This document shows positions 5,590 through 10,716 of a stretch of 10,716 bases of DNA, in pieces. The position numbers and the translations under genes were made by a program. Numbering within the stretch: position 1 is the first letter of the stretch; every line of letters starts with the position of its first letter. Below the pieces are notes generated by a model. That model did no database searches, was not told the DNA's origin, and saw only the letters and a list, made by a program, of their open reading frames with translations. The DNA comes from Caldifarciminota bacterium (GTDB lineage: Bacteria; Hydrothermota; Tepidihabitantia; B3-TA06): assembly GCA_014729665.1 (NCBI GenBank), contig WJJO01000329.1, forward strand, positions 1-10,716. Direction: 5' to 3'.

Positions 5590-6525
5590 CTAGTCAACAA
5601 GTACAACCTTTGAGGTCGCCTTAAGGTTGCCCACCGAAAGATGGATAAAGTAAGCACCGCGGGGAAGATCGGTACTGTCCCAGCTCAGCGAATGTTCCCC
5701 GGACTCCGAGTAGCCGGTAAAAAGCGTACTTGCTTTGCGACCAAGCCCGTCCCACAGGGTAATCTCAACGTTCCCGGGTTCGTTAAGGATGTAGTTGATG
5801 GTGCCCTGGGAAGCAACGATAGCCACAGTCGGGGCTATCTCTGTCACGTCAGGCTCTAGTTCCACAATACCGCCAGAAGTAACGCCTATAACCTGTATAA
5901 CCGGGTCAAGTGTATCTGCAAGAGACATGTCTGGGTAATCCGGGGAAATGAGTTCACTAAAGGGATACCATGCATTGCCCTCACCAACATCTGCATACAT
6001 CCAACCTCTCCGGTGAACCGGGCTCTCAATATCCATGGCAAGAACGGGGAAGGTATCCTGTGTATTCTCAACCGCACAGTAGAAACTCCCTGAATTGATT
6101 GTTATATCCAACAGTGTGGCGTCGAAGAAAGCTACTTGCAGGGGTTCAGTCTGCTGGGCGTTATTGAGCCTGCCTATCTCTGCACCGGGCGTTTCGCCGT
6201 CTGCAAAGACTACAAGGTCACACGGAACATCATAGTCGTTATCGTGATCTGTAAAATCATACGCTAAATACCCGATAGCCAGAAGCTCAAAAGGATAGCT
6301 CGGTGGTGTAAATTGTACGGCGTACTTCTGTCCGGTATACAGCCATGATCCTGGAATAACTAGATATTCACTGTAGCTTATAAGGATAGTATCGGCTGGA
6401 AGCTTCAATTCAGCAGGTATTCTGACTTCACGGGGTATTTCATAAGGTTCGGCTTCCAGGGTTTCCAATCCTGCCATGGCGACAAAAGGAATAATCATCC
6501 CTACCAGCAACACTATTCTTCTCAC
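5590..6525 (-). CDS. Secreted protein with array-shared domain and C-terminal Por/FlgD-Ig-like sorting domain
   Basis: 311 residues. GTG start at 6523-6525 with GGAGGA three bases upstream. Residues 1-18 are a signal peptide with a probable cleavage site after AMA; there is no lipobox cysteine. Residues about 50-215 match the beta-rich domain of the three neighbouring PEGA proteins (PPSYPFELLAIGYL, CDLVVFADG, AEIGR, INSGSFYCAVEN, RRGWMYADV, WYPFSEL). There are no PEGA repeats. Residues about 226-311 (INYILNEPGNVEITLWDGLG, SGEHSLSWDSTDLPRGAYF, ending KVVLVD) fit the C-terminal sorting or FlgD-Ig-like domains of type IX-secreted proteins. In those families the C-terminal domain directs passage over the outer membrane. 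This suggests surface display or release, by a route different from that of its lipoprotein-like paralogues. No catalytic motif is visible. Single-gene unit with its own promoter and terminator. Confidence 0.87.
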   Translation of the reverse strand: MRRIVLLVGMIIPFVAMAGLETLEAEPYEIPREVRIPAELKLPADTILISYSEYLVIPGSWLYTGQKYAVQFTPPSYPFELLAIGYLAYDFTDHDNDYDVPCDLVVFADGETPGAEIGRLNNAQQTEPLQVAFFDATLLDITINSGSFYCAVENTQDTFPVLAMDIESPVHRRGWMYADVGEGNAWYPFSELISPDYPDMSLADTLDPVIQVIGVTSGGIVELEPDVTEIAPTVAIVASQGTINYILNEPGNVEITLWDGLGRKASTLFTGYSESGEHSLSWDSTDLPRGAYFIHLSVGNLKATSKVVLVD

Positions 6526-6554
6526 GGGTCCTCCTTGGGTTAGTTATTCAAATA

Positions 6555-6582
6555 ATGATAGGCCGATTCCCGGTTAAGTCAA
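6555..6582 (-). promoter_or_regulatory. Predicted promoter of the 5590-6525 gene
   Basis: Minus-strand TTGACT (6577-6582), 16-base spacer, TATCAT (6555-6560), each box one base off consensus. Predicted start near 6548 gives a leader of about 22 bases. It is back to back with the plus-strand promoter at 6647-6674, about 65 bases away. Confidence 0.65.
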
Positions 6583-6646
6583 GGTTAATCTATCCCACAT
6601 AAGCATCCAGCAACTCAACGGAACTACAATTCAGGTCAATACCCCC

Positions 6647-6674
6647 TTGACTAAACAAAGGTGCACATTATAAT
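6647..6674 (+). promoter_or_regulatory. Predicted promoter of the small membrane-protein pair
   Basis: TTGACT (6647-6652), 16-base spacer, perfect TATAAT (6669-6674). Predicted start near 6681, about 35 bases before the ATG at 6716. This is the best -10 match in the window. Confidence 0.7.
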
Positions 6675-6715
6675 GTTGACGATGAATAGTATTGAGTTGA
6701 TAACTGATATGAACA

Positions 6716-7183
6716 ATGACTGAAAACCGGTTAAAAGATACGGATACCTTTCTGCCCGGGATCAGGGATCACGACGTGATAAGGATGGAGGTCGCGAAAA
6801 CAAGCAGATCACTACGCTTCGCAGGTTTAGTAGCAATCATTATTGCCGGAATATCCTTCGGGTTCAGCCTGTATATGTTCATTCACTCCCTGGTCTGTGA
6901 CATCCCATTTTCCTATCGGCTTCCTTCGCTTCAACTTGCCAGCCCCGTATTGATTATTACCTCCCTGTGCAGATTGGTTTTGGGTATAAGCATGGTCGTT
7001 GCAGCGGCAGGCGCGAATGAATATCTCAAAGGCGACTATCTCGACGGACTTGAACGATTTCACTCAAGGATGAAAACCTTCTCCCTGGTATGGTTTCTGA
7101 CCCTGGCGGCAACGGTCGTTGTAGACTTGTTAATGCTGGTTCTGGACGTTCCCGGGATGTCAGGAATAACACCAGGTATTTGA
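6716..7183 (+). CDS. Small hypothetical membrane protein (first of a related pair)
   Basis: 155 residues. The ATG at 6716 follows a good promoter but has no clear Shine-Dalgarno sequence; an in-frame ATG at 6785 (MEVAKTS) is an alternative start. After a polar N-terminus there are three predicted membrane segments at about 36-58, 77-99 and 122-144. Between the second and third lies an amphipathic stretch (EYLKGDYLDGLERFHSRMK). It resembles the next gene product in length, topology and the FHSRMKTFSLVW / YHRKLRYISTVW motif, so the two are probably ancient tandem duplicates. The layout recalls small uncharacterised multi-pass families such as DUF5362, but I am not confident of that match. One base separates its stop from the next ATG, so they are very likely co-transcribed and may form a hetero-oligomer. 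Function unknown. Confidence 0.75.
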   Translation: MTENRLKDTDTFLPGIRDHDVIRMEVAKTSRSLRFAGLVAIIIAGISFGFSLYMFIHSLVCDIPFSYRLPSLQLASPVLIITSLCRLVLGISMVVAAAGANEYLKGDYLDGLERFHSRMKTFSLVWFLTLAATVVVDLLMLVLDVPGMSGITPGI

Positions 7184-7184
7184 A

Positions 7185-7637
7185 ATGGAACCTGTTACCG
7201 GAACGTTACCCGATGAAGAACTTATGGGGTCTATACGAAAAAGAATCAAACAAACCGCATTATGGTTGAAGCTCGTGGCATTGGGCTGTGCCGGGTTTAT
7301 TGTATTTGAGTCTTTATTGTTTGCATTAAGCCTTTGGGCTTTACCCGGAAATGACGACCTGGCAGGTAGTTTAATAAGCCGTGGGGTGAGCTGGCAAAGT
7401 GTTATTCCCTGGCTGTTGAACACTATCTTTTATGTCGCTTGCGGAATCCTTGCCATGGGTGCCGCCAGACAAGGGGAAAAATATATCTCAACCAGCCTGA
7501 TCGAAAATCTCATCGACTACCACAGAAAGCTCCGGTACATTTCCACCGTGTGGCGAATCCTGACGATTGTAATACTGGTATGGATGGTAGTAATTACTTT
7601 TATTGGTTTCTTTATTGTCATAACCATTATACGTTGA
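7185..7637 (+). CDS. Small hypothetical membrane protein (second of a related pair)
   Basis: 150 residues, ATG at 7185 one base after the preceding stop; AGGT lies about nine bases upstream. Hydrophobic segments at about 29-52, 74-94 and 119-148 (the last long enough for a bent or double pass) are separated by a charged connector (RQGEKYISTSLIENLIDYHRK). The conserved aligned positions with the upstream protein are the AxG..(E)Y region and the W after the third helix begins. Both termini are short, and there is no enzymatic motif or recognisable transporter signature. Tight coupling with its paralogue suggests joint function in the cytoplasmic membrane; the role is unknown. Confidence 0.75.
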   Translation: MEPVTGTLPDEELMGSIRKRIKQTALWLKLVALGCAGFIVFESLLFALSLWALPGNDDLAGSLISRGVSWQSVIPWLLNTIFYVACGILAMGAARQGEKYISTSLIENLIDYHRKLRYISTVWRILTIVILVWMVVITFIGFFIVITIIR

Positions 7638-7717
7638 TCCTCCTTTTATGCGGTTAGATCCGACAGGGAGGAATTGCATCTACATTACGGAGGGCTACGG
7701 ATCATTGCATAATCAAT

Positions 7718-7751
7718 CCGGAACGGTGCAATTCGGTTTCATCCGTTCCGG
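7718..7751. repeat. Inverted repeat in the gap between convergent units
   Basis: CCGGAACGG (7718-7726) and CCGTTCCGG (7743-7751) form a perfect 9-base-pair stem with a 16-base loop. No T-run follows on either strand, so it is not a standard terminator. Its position between two transcription units that point at each other would suit a bidirectional end-of-transcript structure. Otherwise the 244-base gap 7638-7881 shows no supported gene. Confidence 0.45.
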
Positions 7752-7881
7752 CTGGATAGCGTTTGCGGCCCCGGCAGGATCACGTTATCGCAAATCAAGA
7801 CAAGAAAGGTATCGAATATCTATCTGATCTTTAATAAATTATTGGAACACGTGTTAAGAGACGGGTATCCCTTCAAGAAAA

Positions 7882-8778
7882 TTACGGTTTCCCGGTAGGG
7901 TGAAATAAGGGATAGTCGAAAACCATAACCTTCTTGACCCTGGGGTGAGGCTTCAATCCGATGCGTCGGATTAAACCTTTTTTACGTGCCCCCGCTGCAT
8001 AAGCCGCGAACTTCCCTTCGGTTACTTCTTCACGGAATTTACCCTGTACAAAATGTACAAGTAAATCAAGTACATTTTCCTCACCTTCGATAAAGGCAAG
8101 CTCGAGGCTGCCGGGCGCGTAACGGTTCTGGATAAAGATAACAAGACCATGAGAACCGACCGGTTCATAAACCAGACCGCGTTCGATGAGTTCTGTAAGG
8201 CGCTCGGGCGTCCAGTCGTAGAACTTCCAGGTGTGCGGGAGAAGACCGTGGGAGGTCTTATACTCCTCGGAGTTCGTAATATACTCCCAGGCATTCGATG
8301 CTTTATCCTGTCCGACCGATACGATATCGTATTTGTTGGTTGGGACAGATTGCGTCGCTGAGGAGGAGACCGGCGGTTCATCGGAGAGGAAGTAGCTGAA
8401 TTCGGCGTAGAGGATAAATCCCAGGCGTCTAATCACCGCAAGGCTTGCTGAGTTTACGTCAGCTGTCGAAAGGCGGATGCTCACCGGGTTCTCTGCCAGC
8501 GCCAGATCGAGCTGCTCGCGGGCTATCCTGAAACCCCAGCCCTTTCCACGGTGTTCTTCTGAAACCCTTATGGCCTCGAGCCAAAGTTCTCCCTGATCCA
8601 AGTCGGTGGTTTTAGTTATGCCTACAATTTCTGCATCGTTTTCTGCAACGTAAAGACCGCCCTCTTCGATCCATGCGTCGACGAAAAGGGGAACGTAATC
8701 CCATCCCTCCCATGTGGAGGAGGCAATTTTAAGGATTCCGGGTTTATCTTCGTGCCTTGCCGGTCGCAGGCTTATCAT
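7882..8778 (-). CDS. GNAT-family N-acetyltransferase with an extra C-terminal domain
   Basis: 298 residues. I chose the ATG at 8776-8778 (MISLRPARHEDK). It overlaps the transporter stop as ATGA and has AGGA about eight bases upstream; another in-frame ATG at 8796 adds six residues. Residues 1-135 form a GNAT domain: the opening beta-strand and helix (LRPARHEDKPGILKIA), strand VAENDAEIVGITK, the acetyl-CoA-binding motif A with RGKGWG at 77-82, then the late motif SASLAVIRRLGF (110-121). Residues about 150-298 have a second alpha/beta region (FVQGKF, YAAGARKKGLIRRIGLKP, ending VMVFDYPLF) that may be a degenerate GNAT-like half. The family transfers acetyl groups from acetyl-CoA to amines on small molecules, peptides or proteins; the substrate here is unknown. 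Translational coupling to a MATE exporter is consistent with a detoxification or metabolite-export pair, but that is inference. Confidence 0.88.
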   Translation of the reverse strand: MISLRPARHEDKPGILKIASSTWEGWDYVPLFVDAWIEEGGLYVAENDAEIVGITKTTDLDQGELWLEAIRVSEEHRGKGWGFRIAREQLDLALAENPVSIRLSTADVNSASLAVIRRLGFILYAEFSYFLSDEPPVSSSATQSVPTNKYDIVSVGQDKASNAWEYITNSEEYKTSHGLLPHTWKFYDWTPERLTELIERGLVYEPVGSHGLVIFIQNRYAPGSLELAFIEGEENVLDLLVHFVQGKFREEVTEGKFAAYAAGARKKGLIRRIGLKPHPRVKKVMVFDYPLFHPTGKP

Positions 8779-10148
8779 TGCCGGATTCCTGTCCATTTAC
8801 CCGAGAAGTACCCTATCCCCGATAGGAGGGCTTCAATGACTAGCGAGATTCCGATAGCAAGCCACACACCGGTCGGTCCCAGGTCCGCGACAAGGCTCAG
8901 GATAAGGGTAAGGGGAATCTTTACCGCCAGGTTACCGGCTACCGAGGCAATAGTCGGCCCGAGCACCTTACCCGCACCGAATAATGCACCCTTGAAGGCT
9001 GCGGAAATCGGCGCTGCGAGAAGGAAGGGAGCTATGATTTTTAGATACTGGGTGCCTATAGTTACTGCGTCTTTGCTTCCGGGACTGAATACCGAAATAA
9101 TCTCTGCGGCGAATGTAAAGGCAAGGAATGAAAGTAATATCTGGAAGACGGTTCCCCATAAAGCCGCTGTGGTTGTTACGCGGCGGGCGGTTTGTACAGA
9201 GCGGGCGGCGAGCGACCTTCGGATAAGCGCCTGGGTAGCCGTGCTGAGACCGGTGAGGAAGGCGTAGAATACCGCGATTATCCTCGTGCCTACGGTAAAG
9301 GCATCCTGGGCCGCTGTCCCCACAGCCCCTTCGGATAATCCGACGATGTAGAAAACGACCAATACACTTACCGGCCAGATTACTACGCAAATCATGCTTC
9401 CGAAACCGACCTTCAGGAAGTTAGCCACAACCTTCCAGCGCAGTGCGGAGATACCGAGAAGCCTCTTTCGGTTGAGGATAAGGAATGCCCCCATAAGATT
9501 AAATAACGTAGCTATGCCTGTGGCAATACCTGCACCAAGCGTTCCAAGCCGGGGGAAACCTAAAAGCCCAAGTATCAGTATGGGATCAAGGATAAGATTA
9601 ACCGCTATGGAAAAAATTAAGACCACTAACGGTCTTTTGTAATCACCGGTCGACTGAATGACTGTCAAGCCTAACGTACCCAGCCAGGCAAAGGGTAAAA
9701 TAAGGAATAGAATCTTCAAATAAGGCTCTCCCAGTATAGCGATCTCCGGGGATGCGCTTAAGCCTTGAAGGATATAGGTGCTTGAGAAAAGGCCCACAAC
9801 GCTTAATACGACCGATAAGATAAGACAGATGATTATAGAATGGAACAAAGCACCCCTGGCAAGCGTGCTGTTGCCCTCACCGGTGTATCGGCCTACGTAC
9901 GCTACGGCAGGTGTCGTGATTAACTGTGCAACGGTCATGAGAACACCGTACACTGCACCCGAAATTCCGATTGCAGCAAGCGCACCCTGGATTTGAAGCC
10001 TTCCTATCCAGAAGGCATCTGCAAGAAGCATTAGTTGTGTGAGCAGGGTAGTCAGGACAACCGGCCAAGCCAACCTCAGCAGTGTACCGAGGATACTGCT
10101 TGCCGCGTTTTTCGTACCCGGAGGTGGTTTGAGGGAAGGCTCAGGCAT
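8775..10148 (-). CDS. MATE-family multidrug/metabolite efflux transporter
   Basis: 457 residues. I chose the ATG at 10146-10148 (MPEPSLKPPPGTKN) because AAGGA lies six bases upstream; a TTG at 10172 would add eight residues. About twelve membrane segments in two six-helix halves, with length normal for the family. The first half opens with LAWPVVLTTLLTQLMLLADAFWIGRL (split at 26-51), containing the conserved TM1 Asp44, then ALAAIGISG and the loop YVGRYTGEG. Further on is the family hallmark VNLILDPILILG (183-194). MATE proteins export cationic drugs or metabolites using a sodium or proton gradient across the cytoplasmic membrane. Oddity: in the second half the usual GQxxGA loop is replaced by ALIRRSLAARSV (307-318). 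It overlaps the downstream GNAT gene by four bases and follows a possible leader peptide. The ion and substrate cannot be read from the sequence. Confidence 0.93.
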   Translation of the reverse strand: MPEPSLKPPPGTKNAASSILGTLLRLAWPVVLTTLLTQLMLLADAFWIGRLQIQGALAAIGISGAVYGVLMTVAQLITTPAVAYVGRYTGEGNSTLARGALFHSIIICLILSVVLSVVGLFSSTYILQGLSASPEIAILGEPYLKILFLILPFAWLGTLGLTVIQSTGDYKRPLVVLIFSIAVNLILDPILILGLLGFPRLGTLGAGIATGIATLFNLMGAFLILNRKRLLGISALRWKVVANFLKVGFGSMICVVIWPVSVLVVFYIVGLSEGAVGTAAQDAFTVGTRIIAVFYAFLTGLSTATQALIRRSLAARSVQTARRVTTTAALWGTVFQILLSFLAFTFAAEIISVFSPGSKDAVTIGTQYLKIIAPFLLAAPISAAFKGALFGAGKVLGPTIASVAGNLAVKIPLTLILSLVADLGPTGVWLAIGISLVIEALLSGIGYFSGKWTGIRQ

Positions 10149-10188
10149 CGTGAATCCTTCTATTCCATTCAAATCCCGGCCGGTTCAT
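10141..10188 (-). CDS. Putative 15-residue leader peptide overlapping the MATE start
   Basis: ATG at 10186-10188 is preceded by a full GGAGGT (10193-10198) with a 4-base spacer, the strongest ribosome binding site near the transporter. It reads MNRPGFEWNRRIHDA and ends in TGA at 10141-10143, five bases past the first base of the MATE ATG, in another frame. Stopping there would let ribosomes re-initiate on the transporter. It is too short to judge by composition. It could be an upstream leader controlling translation, or a relic of the original start after a frameshift. Confidence 0.45.
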   Translation of the reverse strand: MNRPGFEWNRRIHDA

Positions 10189-10192
10189 TCTG

Positions 10193-10198
10193 ACCTCC
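10193..10198 (-). promoter_or_regulatory. Strong Shine-Dalgarno of the putative leader peptide
   Basis: The minus strand reads GGAGGT, four bases before the ATG at 10188. This matches the spacing used by the array genes (GGAGGA plus 3-5 bases). In the transporter's own frame an in-frame TGA at 10185-10187 blocks any start here, so this site can serve only the short overlapping frame. Confidence 0.55.
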
Positions 10199-10288
10199 GG
10201 ATTGCGCCTGTGATAATTCACATATTGCACACAGCACCCCCTTCCGCTAACATATCCTCATTCCCCTGCCGGGAGTGATACGCAAGGC

Positions 10289-10716
10289 TTAAAGAGCGCC
10301 TTCAGGGATCTCCACGGGTTCAGGTTCTTCCTCAGATTCAGCTTCGCCTTCTACTTCCTCTTCGGTGCCTTCTTCGCCACCCTCTTCGGCTTCAGCGCCT
10401 TCTTCCGCTTCCGAAACCTCTTCTTCGCCTTCTTCGGGTTCGGGATTGTATATTTCGTTAATCTGCGTCCAGAGTCCGTAGGCTTCGTCCTCGTGGACCC
10501 TTGCAAGCCTGAGTTTAGTTATCTCGCGTTTACGCATCTCGGGTGTCCAGTCGGAAATGGTCGTAACCTCTCCGGGCTTGGGAACGTAGCTGTTGGTCTT
10601 AACCTCGAAGGCGAGCATAAGGTCTTCCGATTCAGTCTTGTAGGCTGCGGCGATTGCCAAAAGCTTCATCTCCACGTCTGGGAACTCGGAGGCAATCTGT
10701 TTCAGATACTCGGCAG
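10289..10716 (-). CDS. Hypothetical protein with highly acidic C-terminal tail, N-terminus outside window
   Basis: The frame is open to the window edge on the minus strand, so the visible 141 residues are the C-terminal part; the GTG at 10675 is internal to the longer frame. Residues near the edge (AEYLKQIASEFPDVEMKLLA) and ITKLRLARVHEDEAYGLWTQ are helical and loosely TPR-like, but no repeat can be proven from this fragment. The last 50 or so residues are mostly Glu, with Gly, Ala, Pro and Ser (EEGEEEVSEAEEGAEAEEGG), probably disordered and strongly negative. The gene lies 141 bases upstream of the MATE start in the same direction with no obvious hairpin terminator between, so co-transcription is possible. 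I do not recognise the family and assign no function. Confidence 0.7.
   Translation of the reverse strand, partial: AEYLKQIASEFPDVEMKLLAIAAAYKTESEDLMLAFEVKTNSYVPKPGEVTTISDWTPEMRKREITKLRLARVHEDEAYGLWTQINEIYNPEPEEGEEEVSEAEEGAEAEEGGEEGTEEEVEGEAESEEEPEPVEIPEGAL

Noticed and set aside
7648..7827. 59-codon plus-strand open frame in the gap after the membrane-protein pair
   Set aside because: No Shine-Dalgarno, no promoter of its own, no recognisable motif, and it spans the inverted repeat at 7718-7751; more likely chance.
7846..7855. 10-base palindrome AACACGTGTT as an operator
   Set aside because: A single short palindrome at the 3' end of a gene, with no nearby promoter, is easily due to chance.
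7882..10148. A phage-defence or toxin-antitoxin system
   Set aside because: The genes are a transporter and an acetyltransferase of the general GNAT fold with no antitoxin-like partner; nothing supports a defence role.
10201..10288. Promoter for the MATE gene
   Set aside because: No TTGAC-type box with an acceptable -10 was found on the minus strand here, so the transporter may be read from further upstream.

Overview
The window looks like a piece of chromosome from an uncultured or little-studied Gram-negative-type bacterium with a roughly balanced base composition. Clues are several secreted PEGA-domain proteins, one secreted protein ending in a Por/type IX-like (FlgD-Ig-like) sorting domain, and a soluble multi-GAF sensor. 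This combination is common in WOR-3/Stahlbacteria and Fibrobacterota-Chlorobiota-Bacteroidota-like lineages. The taxonomic guess is inference only. No rRNA, tRNA, CRISPR array, insertion sequence or phage gene was seen.

Layout, left to right. (1) Positions 1-855, minus strand: the N-terminal 285 residues of a signalling protein with a HAMP-like segment, a full GAF domain and the start of a second GAF domain; its C-terminus lies outside. (2) Positions 962-6582, minus strand: four consecutive paralogous genes for secreted proteins. Three are predicted lipoproteins with two or three PEGA repeats followed by a shared beta-rich domain of about 170 residues that I cannot name. The fourth has the same domain with no PEGA repeats and a C-terminal sorting-type domain instead. 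Each gene has its own sigma70-like promoter, its own strong ribosome binding site and its own hairpin terminator, so this is a tandem array of single-gene units rather than an operon. (3) Positions 6647-7637, plus strand: a divergently transcribed two-gene unit for small, mutually related membrane proteins, with a good promoter. (4) Positions 7638-7881: a non-coding gap with one inverted repeat. (5) Positions 7882-10716, minus strand: an N-terminally incomplete gene with a very acidic tail, then a possible 15-codon leader peptide overlapping the start of a MATE-family transporter gene, then a GNAT acetyltransferase gene that overlaps the transporter by the four bases ATGA.

How they work together. 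The four array proteins are probably envelope or surface proteins built from interchangeable parts: an export or anchoring signal, PEGA spacers and a common globular domain. The 1008-2162 member looks mosaic, with a promoter, leader and PEGA region like the 3951-5378 member but a globular domain like the 2381-3760 member. MATE plus GNAT is a plausible efflux-plus-modification pair, but no substrate can be read from the sequence. The six promoters I could identify all fit a TTGAC(A/T) box separated by 16 bases from the -10 box.

The most noteworthy material is the paralogue array with its unnamed domain, its mosaic member, the conserved dyad and leader hairpins in two of its promoters, and the candidate leader peptide before the transporter.
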